Shown: positions 38,760 to 48,088, numbered from the stretch's first letter. The stretch: 64,000 nucleotides of DNA from Symbiodinium natans (GCA_905221605.1 CAJNDS010001324.1:748294-812293); one strand, 5' to 3'. Notes: generated by a model not told the origin, from the sequence alone. Numbers and translations are program-made.

Positions 38760-38800
38760 GAGAAGAACCAGAGGGCGGAGGTGCTGGGAAGGCGCCACAG
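38760..38800 (+). CDS. Candidate short exon
   Basis: CTGCCCCCCAG acceptor; CACAG/GTTCTGC donor. EKNQRAEVLGRRH. Confidence 0.5.
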
Positions 38801-38955
38801 GTTCTGCTGTGTACCCGGGTCTGTTGCAGTTGTTGGGTTCAAGAGGCAAGGGTGGTAAGGTTTGTGGGCTTCTCAAGGCTTCAGATGGTCGGGTATCGAG
38901 TGCGAAGCCCTAAACCCTAACCCCAAACCCACGAAACCCTAAACCCTCGAACGAG

Positions 38956-39015
38956 GCTCGAAGAGCAATATGCCAGACTCGGCGAGGAGCTCCCCATGGG
39001 AATCAGGCACAGAGG
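38956..39015 (+). CDS. Candidate internal exon
   Basis: TCGAACGAG acceptor; AGAG/GGTTTTAG donor region. Reads LEEQYARLGEELPMGIRH. Confidence 0.5.
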
Positions 39016-39190
39016 GTTTTAGGGTTTCAACTGTGTCATAGCGGGGTAACATGTTACATTTTCAAGGGTACCTAAACCCAATCAGGAATTCAGATTTATG
39101 ATTTAAATGCTATCCCAACGATGAACTGGTTTAGGGATTAGGGTGTCTCAATTGAGGGGGGGGGGGCCGCTGGTGCTGAAAGCACCCCAG

Positions 39191-39586
39191 GCGCGCATGG
39201 CTATCACTTTTGTTGAGAATGGCGCCCTACTTGGAGGTTCATGGTACTTCTTAACCAATGATAACTGCACTTATAACTGTACTTACGACCATATCAGGGC
39301 ACTTAAGGGGCTTATAAGAACAGAAATAAGTACAGTTGTAATTGGTTTGAAAAGTACCATGAACCTCCAAGTAGCATCCTCGGCATTTCGTGGCAGACCT
39401 AAGACTTGGTAGCCCAGTGGTAACCCTTTACCCGTTTTTTTTTTGGGGTCATGGGTTCCCTTATACAATAGCCAACCCCAAAGAAAGGGTGATAATATGG
39501 TTACTGGGCTACTAAGAAGCGGGAGATCCCTGGAAGTGAATAAATTGGAGGCTCTGGCAGGTATCCGGGAGGCGTCGGTGTTCTGA
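39191..39586 (+). CDS. Three exons split by two different introner families
   Basis: Exon 39191-39236 (after AGCACCCCAG) reads ARMAITFVENGALLG and ends with one base of a codon at GGAG/GTTCATGG. A family A element forms intron one to CTCCAAG. Exon 39372-39408 completes the codon (V) and reads ASSAFRGRPKT, ending with two bases at ACTTG/GTAGCCC. A family D element forms intron two to CTAAGAAG. Exon 39520-39586 completes the codon (C) and reads GRSLEVNKLEALAGIREAS, VF and TGA. Both split codons join correctly. Function unknown. Confidence 0.7.
39227..39375. mobile_element. Family A introner
   Basis: CTACTTGGAGGTTCATGGTA and TACCATGAACCTCCAAGTAG are perfect inverted ends. Confidence 0.85.
39409..39519. 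mobile_element. Family D introner
   Basis: GTAGCCCAGTGGTAACCC at left, GGTTACTGGGCTACTAAGAAG at right. Confidence 0.8.
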
Positions 39587-39589
39587 GAT

Positions 39590-40105
39590 TTGGTGTTGGG
39601 GTTTGGCTGGCGCCTTCGCCCCTTGGACTGCTTGGGAGCCGGTTATTGGCCGGCGACCTGCCCTGCTTGGTCCCAAGCGCAGCCCATAGCTGCCTACAGC
39701 GCGAGCCGGGGGCTTCTGGCTCCGCAGCTCCCTTGCCTGCCGGCTTCAGTGCGTTCGCCTGCTCGACGGCCCCGGGCTCACTCAGTTTAGGGTTGTAGGA
39801 GCCAGAGCCTCAAGTCCAAGCATTCACGAGGCCAGCAATTGTATTCGTGTAACTGGACATACCCACCCACCCCGAGAATCCCAGAACATGTAAAATATGA
39901 GTTCTACATTGCTCTTTACATGCGACAAGACGCACACCATTACTTGGCCTGTTGGTTGCCGTGTCTTTGCTGGGCTCTAGTTAAGGCATGTAAACATGAA
40001 ATACCCCCCATACGATAAGGGTTATATAGTTATATAGTTATATAGCAAATAGCATGGTACCCTTGTCAAGGTAGCATTTTTGAGGTTCCTTTTCAAGAGC
40101 CCTAG
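39590..40105. other. Mostly intergenic
   Basis: A GC-rich frame (39614-39790, for example LGAGYWPATCPAWSQAQ) is doubtful. From 39800 unique DNA and a (TTATATAG)3 repeat at 40020-40045. Confidence 0.4.
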
Positions 40106-40159
40106 GCTGGCGGACCTGAAGAAGCTGAAGGAGCTTCAAGCAGATGCCCAGGCCTTGGG
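40106..40159 (+). CDS. Candidate exon, coiled-coil type
   Basis: AGCCCTAG acceptor; TTGG/GGTGTAGG. Reads LADLKKLKELQADAQAL. Confidence 0.5.
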
Positions 40160-40343
40160 GTGTAGGATTTAAGGTTTTGGGGTGGAAAACAGATTGTGGG
40201 GTCGCCTACAGCTCCTGGAATTATTCCTGGAGCTTGTTTATTTGTTTTTTTTTTTTTTGGGGGGGGGGGCGAATGTAGGCAGGGGTCATAGCCAAAGCTA
40301 ACTCACTTTGTGGGGTTTGGAGACTTCAGAACTTTAGGTTCAG

Positions 40344-40456
40344 CCCGCACTGCGCAAAACGCGGACTTCCTGGCACACTTGTTGCACCATGCGAAGTGTC
40401 CTTGGCAGAAGCGCATTGACAGCAAGCACGCGAGCTCAGTGAGAGCAGCTGTGTGA
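40344..40456 (+). CDS. Candidate terminal exon, 36 codons
   Basis: TAGGTTCAG acceptor. Reads RTAQNADFLAHLLHHAKCP, WQKRIDSKHASSVRAAV and TGA. Confidence 0.5.
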
Positions 40457-40666
40457 AGTTGCGTGCCAGAGCCGCAGGGTGTGGCCAAAGCTTGGCACCA
40501 CGTTTGCCTTTGCTTTCAGCCCTTCAGCCTTCAAAGAAGGTGGGTAGAAAGCACGTGAAGACCTGGTCATCAGATCGTGCGGAAAGCTGTGCGGAAAGCT
40601 GTATACCGCTTTTGTTGCTCTGTTGCTTCGTGTCGGCTGTAGGCTAGCCACCTCGGTGTTCAACAG

Positions 40667-40969
40667 CTTTGCAAGGTCCGTCGGAACTTCCAGCCTCCTC
40701 GCAAGTTCTGGTTCTTCTGCTATCTGGAGGTTTCCGAAATGAGGGGTACCTTATTGGGGTCTTCTTATAAGGGAATCCTACTATTTGGGGGTGTACTTTA
40801 GGGGCCCCCTTGTCTTCACAAACCCCCCATGTCGTGTATGATGACACATCTTGTGGCCATGATAACGGTCTGCGTACGTACGCACTTGCGCCGTCTTCCG
40901 CAGCTTAGGCTCTGCACACTGAAGTGTAGGGACGAGCATTGGTGCCGAACCAGAGCAAGTAACTTTTGA
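40667..40969 (+). CDS. Two exons around a family B introner, Cys-rich end
   Basis: Exon 40667-40729 (after TGTTCAACAG) reads LCKVRRNFQPPRKFWFFCY, LE and ends phase 0 at GGAG/GTTTCCG. The 174-bp intron (40730-40903) begins with a family B element and ends GTCTTCCGCAG. Exon 40904-40969 continues in phase: LRLCTLKCRDEHWCRTRAS, NF, TGA. Cysteines spaced CxxxxC...C could bind zinc. No family recognised. Confidence 0.65.
40730..40825. mobile_element. Family B element acting as intron start
   Basis: GTTTCCGAAATGAGGGGTACC, then CTATTTGGGGGTGTAC and CACAAACCCCCC. Confidence 0.7.
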
Positions 40970-41289
40970 TTCCCGTTGAAGCATCCAGTGATGGATTTTG
41001 TAGGGCTCGCATTTTCGGGGTTCTCTGGCTTGGGGCTATCACACAGGTCATTGTCTGCGAAAACTGCAGAGGTTTGGCATCACCAGAATCAGCTAGAGTG
41101 AACACATGGGCAGTTCTCTAAGTTATGGTCCCTTTTTGGGAACCCTTTAAATAAGAGGGGCCGCCTGATATTAAGGACCCCAAAAGGACCATCATCCCTA
41201 AACCCTAAACCCGAAACCCCAAACCCTAAACCCTAAACCCTAAACCCACATATGTCAGGGCCATCCTTTCACGACTTTGCTGCTTCCAG

Positions 41290-41362
41290 CGCTCTTTGCT
41301 CTGGGGCTTCGACCTCCTAGCGCCGGTCTTCCGCGTCAACTCCAGGTGCGGAGGGCTGTGGG
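41290..41362 (+). CDS. Candidate internal exon, 24 codons
   Basis: TTTGCTGCTTCCAG acceptor; GTGGG/GTTTAGGG donor. Reads RSLLWGFDLLAPVFRVNSR, CGGLW. Confidence 0.6.
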
Positions 41363-41439
41363 GTTTAGGGTTTAGGGTTTAGGGTTTAGGGTTTAGGGTT
41401 TAGGGTTTAGGTATGTTTGAGCAAGAAGCATGTAGTCCT

Positions 41440-41592
41440 TCCAAGCTCATTGAACCCTAACCCAATACCCCTGGAGAGATGTTGCCCCAGTAGGTCCTGA
41501 ACCGAAACCCTAAGTCTTGAGTTCCAAAGGGTCCAAAGAAAGGGATTTGCTAAGCATGCATTTCCTTGAAAATAGTGGGGTAACATGTACAT
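41440..41592 (-). CDS. Possible minus-strand frame
   Basis: Minus reading DLLGQHLSRGIGLG after GGTTCAG, within a longer open frame (LANPFLWTLWNSRLRV). Weak. Confidence 0.25.
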
Positions 41593-41732
41593 TTTTCAGG
41601 GTACTTAAACACCATAAGGAATAGAATTTTAACTGTTGAATATGATACATGCTTGAAAGAATCCAGCGGAATGGATTTGTGAACCGATCTTCCTTTGTCT
41701 TAGAGCCGGTTTAGGTTCGACAACCTGTTCAG

Positions 41733-41883
41733 AGTCCCCGCCCAGCAGCCCACACCTGAAATTCTTGCTCCTGATGAAGAGTACTGTGATGGTGGCTACA
41801 ATTCTGCTAGCCCCCGGCCGTATCCCCATGTAAAGCAAGTGTCTTTTGTCAACCGGTGTGCCTTCTCTCTCAGTATGGAGTGA
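41733..41883 (+). CDS. Candidate terminal exon, 49 codons
   Basis: CAACCTGTTCAG acceptor. Reads VPAQQPTPEILAPDEEYCD, GGYNSASPRPYPHVKQVSF, VNRCAFSLSME and TGA. One of the longest exons; Pro- and Tyr-rich, unknown family. The minus strand is also open, less convincingly. Confidence 0.6.
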
Positions 41884-42247
41884 GCCAAAGAGGCGGCAGG
41901 GGAAAACGATGCCACAAGCTGTGGCACGCGCGTGCTCTGTACCACCTGCTTGAACCGCACAGGCAGAGGAGAAGAGAGGAGGCTGGCGTGTTCTGCTTTC
42001 CTTTGTTTTGCTTTGGGGAGGAGGGGTTGATGCTTGGGGGAGGGGCTCAGCAGGGTACGTCGGCAGCTGCGGCACGTCGCACTTAACCGTTACCAGTGTG
42101 GACCTTCCAGAGTGAGCATATCACATGGAGGTTCGAGATGCTGCTGAATAATTAGAACCCTAAACCCTAAACCCTAAACCCTAAACCCTAAACCCAGCGA
42201 GTGCAAGTTGTCGTTTTCGCTCCCCAACCCTCCCGCTGGGCTTTCAG

Positions 42248-42310
42248 GTTCACAATCTTGTGCTGATCATGACAAGCTGGCCGGCAGCTGAGCTCCGATC
42301 AGGGTTTCAG
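42248..42310 (+). CDS. Candidate internal exon, 21 codons
   Basis: CTGGGCTTTCAG acceptor; TTTCAG/GTTTAGGG donor, phase 0. Reads VHNLVLIMTSWPAAELRSG. Confidence 0.55.
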
Positions 42311-42399
42311 GTTTAGGGTGTAGGGTTTAGGGTTTAGGGTTCGATTTAGGGTTTAGGGTTTAGGGTTTAGGGTGTAGGGTTTAGGGTTTAGGGTTTAGG

Positions 42400-42580
42400 G
42401 GACAAGTTTGCTTGGACAAGGTGTCAATTAAACTCTATAGGGATAGTTGGTATGATTTACGGTATTTTCCTTAATTGAGAGGTATTGGGCGCTTTTGGTT
42501 TCCACGACTCGGGACACAGAACCGGGGCCCTAATGGGCAATCCTGGAGTGGTGGCACGAGAAACTTGTCCCCTAAACCCT
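42400..42580. repeat. Inverted repeat joined to telomere-type units
   Basis: TTTAGGGGACAAGTTT at 42395 and AAACTTGTCCCCTAAA at 42566 are inverse, so here the hairpin stem includes both unique and telomere-type sequence. Confidence 0.65.
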
Positions 42581-42769
42581 AAACCCGAAACCCTAAACCC
42601 TAAACCCTAAACCCTAAAGCTCCCTCAGGGTGGGCGACATGCAGGGGTGGTGAGAAGTTGTGCATCTCGAGCACACTTTTTACTGCATCTCGCGCACCCA
42701 AGCCGGGCCCCGGGCCCTTAGGAACCCTGAGCCCCCATCAATCCCGAATTCGCAAAGTTGAGCCCCCAG

Positions 42770-42832
42770 ACGCAGGGGCTTTCGTCTCCATGACAGCTCG
42801 TCGATCGTGTACTTGCGGACGGTGTTGCTGGG
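42770..42832 (+). CDS. Candidate internal exon
   Basis: GAGCCCCCAG acceptor; TGGG/GTAGGTTTT donor. Reads RRGFRLHDSSSIVYLRTVL. Confidence 0.5.
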
Positions 42833-43120
42833 GTAGGTTTTAAGAACTGTTCTAAGCTCTATGGGCCCTAGTCCCCAAAATATAGCCTGATTTAACCTCA
42901 TACCTTTGGGGGTGAAATACGAATCATCTTTTTTGGACAAGAATAGCCCCCCAGAATCCTCTTCCAGTGGTTAAGGCCAAACCCCTAAAACCCTAAACCC
43001 TAAAAGCCCGAAACCTTGAACCCTAAACCCTAAACACCTAAATCCCGATCTTATAAACCCCTATCTTAGAAACTCATCTTTTTGTCGGGCCCCCAAACCC
43101 ACCCTCGGTTTGTTGTCTAG

Positions 43121-43199
43121 AGGCTGAAGGCTTCGGAGAAGCTCACCAAAGAGCTCAATGACCCCTTAATGACGAGAAATTCCTTCTTAGGATCCCTAG
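43121..43199 (+). CDS. Candidate internal exon, 26 codons
   Basis: GTTTGTTGTCTAG acceptor; CCTAG/GTAGAG-type donor. Reads RLKASEKLTKELNDPLMTR, NSFLGSL. Confidence 0.6.
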
Positions 43200-43229
43200 G
43201 TAGAGTTTATTTGGGTTTTAGGGTTTAGG

Positions 43230-43465
43230 GCTACTAGGACCAGAGTAGGCCCTTGTTCCTTCTGTTAGGGTTTAGGGCCCTTATAAACCCCGTTAAACCA
43301 AAAGGGTACCCTTTTCCATCCCTCTGGGTCTCGACCTCTTAGGACCCCTATATGAGGCTTAGTTGCGGAGTGAGTGCACTTTGCACTTTTTGGGATACTA
43401 CAACCCCCTATAGAACTGAAAGTGTAGACTGTTTGGGGGCTTGTGAACTCAGCAACTAAGTAGGG
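43230..43465. mobile_element. Diverged family D then family H element
   Basis: AGTAGGCCCTTGTTCC...GGGTACCC (43240-43345), then TTAGTTGCGGAGTGAGTGC (43361) to GAACTCAGCAACTAAG (43462). Confidence 0.5.
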
Positions 43466-43534
43466 GTCTTGGGCTCCCTGGGTCGAAACGCAGGCTCCGG
43501 ATTCAGGGATTTGGGGCTGGGTGCTGGGAATCAG

Positions 43535-43561
43535 CCCGAGTCTCCATAGCAGTTGTGCAAG
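43535..43561 (+). CDS. Possible short exon
   Basis: GGGAATCAG acceptor; CAAG/GTTTGCC-type donor; RVSIAVVQ. Confidence 0.35.
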
Positions 43562-43675
43562 GTTTGCCTTTTGCTTTGGGGTTAGGTTTTAGGATTTAGG
43601 GTTTAGGGTGCAGGGTTTCTTGTATTTAGCTCAGGTCGCTTGGCGCAGCCTTTCTCTTCACCGCCCCATGCTCAG

Positions 43676-43830
43676 ATGGATATGGAAGCACCCGCCGATG
43701 CCGCAGTACAGCTTCACAGAAACGTGCCGCAGATGTGCGGTCTTGAGCTGTTGCTGCACGACTCCAGCATGACCAGAGCAACTTTTCAGGGTCTCCTCCG
43801 ATGTATGAATGAACCTAAACCCTAAACCCT
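43676..43830 (+). CDS. Candidate terminal exon, 50 codons
   Basis: CCCCATGCTCAG then MDMEAPADAAVQLHRNVPQ, MCGLELLLHDSSMTRATFQ, GLLRCMNE. Ends at TAA of CCCTAAA unless a donor after TTTTCAG is used. Helical pattern, family unknown. Confidence 0.55.
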
Positions 43831-43920
43831 AACCCTAAATCCTCAACCCTAAGCCGTAAACCTTGAACCTTAAACCCCAAACCCCAAACCCTAAACCCTA
43901 AAACCGCCATTCTTGCGCAG

Positions 43921-44109
43921 GAGGATGCCAAGGGCGCGCTGCCCGTGCTGCTTGGTGGCTCCCAGGACAGAATGAAGTCCCAAAGGTTGGGAGAACCACA
44001 CTTCTTGTGGTAGAACCTGAGATTGTGCTATTGAATGGTGGCCTCAAAATTGCATCTTCCGAAGTCTTTCGTGATCCCCACCTTGCTCCTCAGCTCCTGG
44101 GCTTCGCGG
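43921..44109 (+). CDS. One clear exon and one possible short exon
   Basis: Exon 43921-43985 follows ATTCTTGCGCAG and reads EDAKGALPVLLGGSQDRMK. Its donor CAAAG/GTTGGG opens a 108-bp intron to TTGCTCCTCAG. A possible second exon (44094-44109) ends at GCGG/GCTTAGGG, another GC donor at a variant repeat. Confidence 0.5.
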
Positions 44110-44246
44110 GCTTAGGGTTTAGGGTTCAGGGTTTAGGGTTTAGGGTTTAGGGTTTAGGGGTTTAGGGGTTTTGGGGTTCAGGGTCTTTGCGGCTTCAGGA
44201 TTCAGGGTTAGCCCATTTCCCTAAACCCTGAAAGCCTCCGGCAAAG

Positions 44247-44386
44247 GACAACAAGCGCGCCGAACACAAGGCGATGTGCGAGCGAAGGCTGACTTGGGAG
44301 TCTGGGGTTTTGAGAGTTTCGGGTTTAGGGTTTGCTGGGTTTGCTCCCCTAGGACTCATCGAGTCCTTTTGTCGAACGAGGAACTG
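44247..44386 (+). CDS. Two exons with a 46-bp intron
   Basis: Exon 44247-44306 (after CGGCAAAG) reads DNKRAEHKAMCERRLTWES and ends phase 0 at TGGG/GTTTTGAG. The 46-bp intron contains one TTTAGGG and ends GCTCCCCTAG. Exon 44353-44386 continues: DSSSPFVERGT, leaving by ACTG/GCCC, apparently GC. Confidence 0.5.
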
Positions 44387-44475
44387 GCCCTAAACCCTAA
44401 ACCCTAAACCCTAAACCCTAAACACTGAGAACTGTAGACTCGGCTCAAAGTCAGGAGCTGGGGCCCCCGTGTAAT

Positions 44476-44600
44476 ATAGGGGTCGCAATAGTTACTAATA
44501 GTCTTCCCTTAGGGTCCCTTTATAACTATAGGGTTTAGGGTTTAGGGTTTAGGGTTTAGGTTTAGGGTTTACCCTATTCTAATATTCAGGCCGATAGTAC
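44476..44600. mobile_element. Family E element
   Basis: ATATAGGGGTCGCAATAGTTAC, AACTATAGGG, TTTAGGG insertion, ATTCTAATATTCAGG. A short exon QELGPPCNIG may precede it (44449-44478). Confidence 0.55.
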
Positions 44601-44675
44601 CCCAAAACCACCTGGACCAGGAAATCGGACCTTGGGTACCAGGCGGGCGCTCACTTCAGGGTCTTGCACTTGCAG

Positions 44676-44717
44676 CTAGGACGCGAGCGCGCCCGAATTC
44701 TTCATGTGGGGCTCTAA
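44676..44717 (+). CDS. Candidate short terminal exon
   Basis: TTGCACTTGCAG acceptor; LGRERARILHVGL and TAA. Confidence 0.4.
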   Translation, partial: LGRERARILHVGL

Positions 44718-44765
44718 GCCCAATGCCCTGAATCCCACAGTGTCTAGAACCCCTATATCCTCAAG

Positions 44766-44817
44766 AACGCAGCTCGCAAGCCTGAAAGCTACAACGACGA
44801 CCCCGGCAACATAAAAC
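44766..44817 (+). CDS. Candidate 17-codon exon
   Basis: ATCCTCAAG acceptor; AAAAC/GTACCC donor; NAARKPESYNDDPGNIK. Confidence 0.45.
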
Positions 44818-45183
44818 GTACCCTAAACCCAAACCCCAAAGTTCAGAAGCTCTGGGTTTGGGTGAGGCGACATGGTGCCTTTTAATTTGTTTGGGGGGGC
44901 CCTATGTCACTCAAAGCACCCAAAACCCCAAGCATCCCTGAGCCCTACTCGAAATCCCAAAGCCCCAACATACCCAGTCACAAAGCTTGGAATCACACCG
45001 CGGTGGGGGGGGCCCGGAGGGCCCCCCCCCGCCTGCATCCTCCCCCCACCCTAAACCCTAAACCCTTAAACCCTAAACCCTAAACCCTAAACCCCCTAAA
45101 CCCCCTAAACCCTAAACCCTAAACCCTAACCCCTGAACCCTAAACCCTAAACCCTGAACCCTAAACCCTAAACCCCAAACCAG

Positions 45184-45230
45184 AGGCTGCATCCTCCAGC
45201 ATCGCCGAGACTCAGGAGCTGCCCCATGGG
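45184..45230 (+). CDS. Candidate internal exon
   Basis: AAACCAG acceptor; TGGG/GTTTAGG donor; AASSSIAETQELPHG. Confidence 0.45.
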
Positions 45231-45654
45231 GTTTAGGTTCAGGGATTGAGGTTTAGGGTTTAGGGTGTAGGGTGTAGGGTTTAGGGTTTAGGATTTCGGG
45301 TTTTTTAGTTTTTAGGGTTTAGGGTTTAGGGTTTAGGCTTTTCAGGTTGAGGTTAAAGATGTAGGGCTTGAGGTTTAGGGCTCATATTCAAGGTTTAGGG
45401 GCTCAGGCTTTGGGGGCTTTACCAGCGTTTTCGAGCTCAGGATGTAGCATAATGGTTCCTTCGCGGTTCGGGGCTTAGGGCGTCTGGTTCTGCTTCTGTT
45501 TGGGAGGCTTTTCGAGCTATAAGAAGAGCTCGGGGTTGCCAGCGACTGTAATCTTATACGCCTCAACGCCCATCCCGAACCCTGGCCCTGGTAGCAACAA
45601 GCAACCGGGGTTCGAACCCAGGTTTGAATCTGGGCTCAGAATCAGAGGGGTGTA

Positions 45655-45860
45655 GAATTGTTGTTATTTCCACGCCCCCTCGGTTCTTGTTTTATTTCTT
45701 GTAATTCGAAAAGTAAAGAAGTAGAGAATGAGAATAGAGAACTCGTCTAAATTCCACCCCCTCGTTTCTTTTTTTGTTTCTTGTCTCTATTATTCTTGTA
45801 ATTCGAAAAGTAGAGAAGTAGAGAATGAGAGTGAAGAACTAGGCTAAATTCCACCCCCCT
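45655..45860. repeat. Tandem duplication, about 105-bp unit
   Basis: Two units share TTCCACGCCCCCTCG-like starts and TTCTTGTAATTCGAAAAGTA with GAAGTAGAGAATGAGA. Confidence 0.85.
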
Positions 45861-45976
45861 CGCCCGACTAATTTCTAAACCTAGACCCTATGCAAGCCCC
45901 AAGCCCTGAACTAAAACCCTACACACCCTTAAACGAACCCCAAAGCCCATAATTAATGCTCTGAATTTTACGCAAG

Positions 45977-46037
45977 AAAGCTACACCCGGAGGAGAGCCC
46001 GGGCGCCAATGAGGCAGACCTCAAGGCAGGCTGCTAG
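45977..46037 (+). CDS. Candidate exon before family H element
   Basis: TACGCAAG acceptor; KLHPEESPGANEADLKAGC then TAG. The donor and the join to 46131 are unclear. Confidence 0.35.
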
Positions 46038-46130
46038 ATTTGCTTAGTAGCAGTACACTTTACACTTTTCGGGATACTATAATCCCGAAAGTGTACACTT
46101 TTTTGGGGGCTTATGAACTCAGCAACTAAG
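46038..46130. mobile_element. Family H inverted-repeat element
   Basis: CTTAGTAGCAGTACACTTTAC at left, CTTATGAACTCAGCAACTAAG at right; paired AAAGTGTACAC stems inside. Confidence 0.65.
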
Positions 46131-46262
46131 TTGGTGCTTGTGGAGGATTTGATGGCATCACGGTTTGCTCGGGGGAATGTAGTTAGGTCTGATGGGGTTC
46201 GGGGAACCGGGGATTCGAGGGTAGGACTGTATGGCTTACGTACTGGACACCTCGCCTCCTGA
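46131..46262 (+). CDS. Candidate terminal exon, 43 codons
   Basis: Starts right after the family H end AACTAAG. Reads LVLVEDLMASRFARGNVVR, SDGVRGTGDSRVGLYGLRT, GHLAS and TGA. Shows that the element end acts as 3' splice site. Confidence 0.6.
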   Translation: MVLVEDLMASRFARGNVVRSDGVRGTGDSRVGLYGLRTGHLAS

Positions 46263-46389
46263 AAGAATCTATTGAGAGAGAGAGAGAGAGCACAAGAAGA
46301 AGAAGGAGTCTTCAGGAGAAGGAGAAGAAGAGCGGTATGTCCAGGTCTACGGAGTCGAAGCACAAAACACGCCCGCTGCGGTTTCACAG

Positions 46390-46470
46390 GTCAATTTTAC
46401 AAGCCCGGAGCTGTCCATCGCTGATGCGAGTCGAAAGTCGCCTCAAAGATGCCCTGTTCCAAGGCGCCCT
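46390..46470 (+). CDS. Candidate exon
   Basis: CGGTTTCACAG acceptor; VNFTSPELSIADASRKSPQ, RCPVP. 3' end uncertain. Confidence 0.45.
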
Positions 46471-46502
46471 AAACCCTAAACCCTAAACCCTAACCCGTCC
46501 AG

Positions 46503-46669
46503 GAGACAGCTGCCAGCCAGCCCAGCTCCCTCACAGGCACCGATTTCGCGCGGTTTCAGAGTGATGTCTGGGTTGAGCTTGTTTGACTTCATGAGGGCTT
46601 CATCTGCAGTGTAGGTGCCAGCGCGCCCTGCACCAACATGGCATCGGCCCCGGAGGTTGCCAGGGAAGG
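46503..46669 (+). CDS. One or two exons; apparent 29-bp intron
   Basis: Exon 46503-46580 (after ACCCGTCCAG) reads ETAASQPSSLTGTDFARFQ, SDVWVEL and ends phase 0 at GCTT/GTTTGAC. CATCTGCAG follows only 29 bp later, and 46610-46669 reads CRCQRALHQHGIGPGGCQG in phase before GG/GTTGAGG. So short an intron is doubtful; the second part could belong elsewhere. Confidence 0.45.
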
Positions 46670-47230
46670 GTTGAGGGTTTAGGGTTTAGGGTTTAGGGTT
46701 TAGGGTCTAGGTTGTAGGGGTGAAGGCTTTCATACCGAAAAAAGGAGGTCTAGACTTGAGGGCACCGTTAACCCAAAGAGCGTGATTTAGATAAATGGCT
46801 TGAACTGTGAAACTCTGTAGGGCTCCTTATCAGGAAAAACGCAAGGTCTCTTCCAGAAGCACGGGTTTTAAGGCCTATGAAGGCACTAAGCCTTCAAACC
46901 TCAACTCTCAATTCTGATCCCTTCTTGCCCACATCCTAAGCCCCAGCATGCTCAGCCCTGAACCCTCTGCTTGGGATGCTTGAACCGTTCTTCTGGTTCT
47001 TCCTTCAACTACACTCTGGAGGAAAAGCGGCAGACTGTACCCTAAACCCCTAAACCCCGAAAAACCATAAACCTAACGGTCGACGGATGTCGAATTTCGA
47101 AGACAGGACTTCAACACGACAGGGAACGAGATGCTTGATGCTGGGAGCCTCAAACGGGCCTTGGTGTCTCACGCCTCCCTCCCTCCCCTCCCTCCCTCCC
47201 CTCCCTCCCACCCTCCCTCCCACCCACCCT

Positions 47231-47276
<46 letters not shown>

Positions 47277-47520
47277 GTTCTCCAGGGCTTGAGCTGAGGC
47301 GCTTTAATCTTCTCTATCGTTTTTTTCTCTGTTCCCCAGGGTTTGAGCTTAGACGCTTTAAGATCTTGGGGTTAGGGTTTAGAAATTCGTGGTTGGAAGC
47401 TAAGTTTTTCAGATTTAGGGCTCAAGGCTTGGGGTTCAAGACTCGAGGTGTTTAACGTGTGTGTTTGCCTGCTGGTTCTACTTTTCGCTTCCACATTTAA
47501 AGTCTCACATCTTCACTAAA
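46670..47520. other. No firm gene; (CCCT)n and (CT)n block
   Basis: A short frame FNYTLEEKRQTVP (about 47005) and simple repeats at 47170-47275. The frame 47087-47455 crosses the repeats and looks spurious. Confidence 0.45.
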
Positions 47521-47638
47521 CTCTACTTGAAGGTTCATGGCACTTATGAACCAATTCTAGCTGTACATATACCCCACTTAATCAGCCCCTTAAGTCCCCC
47601 AATAGGGTTATAATTGGTTAATGAATGTCCAAGTAGTG
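47521..47638. mobile_element. Diverged family A element
   Basis: TACTTGAAGGTTCATGGCAC at left, AATGTCCAAGTAG at right. Confidence 0.55.
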
Positions 47639-47675
47639 CATTCTTGAGCTCGGAGACAGATCAATGTGGCACCAG
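47637..47675 (+). CDS. Candidate 13-codon exon after family A
   Basis: Starts at CCAAGTAG end; CILELGDRSMWHQ ends at CCAG/GTTAGAG. Confidence 0.45.
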
Positions 47676-48043
47676 GTTAGAGGAATGGCTGGCTGCATCC
47701 CGCCCAATAGAGATTTTCCTTTAAACACATGGAGAAATTTGAGGTTGTTGTCCTAATGAAATATCCAGCAGAATAGAGGTCTTCCTACTAATAAATAAAT
47801 ATGTATATATGTATATATGTATATATATATATATATATATATTTATTTATATGTATATGCATATATATATATATACATATGCATACATCGACAAGCGATG
47901 TTTTCCGATTAAGGCAAGATATGGAGACAAAAACTAGAGGTTTTCCTATATAGAGACATAGAGTGGTTTCCCCATGAAAATATCGCGGAAATTAAGGTTT
48001 TCCTTTGGAAAGTTTAGAGATCACACAACCCGCGCACATGCAG
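47676..48043. other. AT-rich probable intron with (TATATG)n
   Basis: Palindromic TATATGTATATA repeats at 47800-47885 and three AGAGGTTTTCCT-like segments. Confidence 0.5.
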
Positions 48044-48088
48044 ATGTGTTCCGCCAAGAGCGGAATCCACAACAACGACCCTGTCTGA
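48044..48088 (+). CDS. Candidate short terminal exon
   Basis: GCACATGCAG acceptor; MCSAKSGIHNNDPV and TGA. Confidence 0.4.
   Translation: MCSAKSGIHNNDPV

Noticed and set aside
41856-42086. Plus-strand frame overlapping the exon at 41733-41883
   Set aside because: It is a shifted reading of the end of a better exon and its 3' flank.
45590-45640. tRNA-like GGTTCGAACCC segment
   Set aside because: No acceptor, D or anticodon arms can be folded around it; the segment is a short palindrome.
47087-47455. 122-codon frame with SLSLSL
   Set aside because: Reads through (CCCT)n and (CT)n; no splice support.
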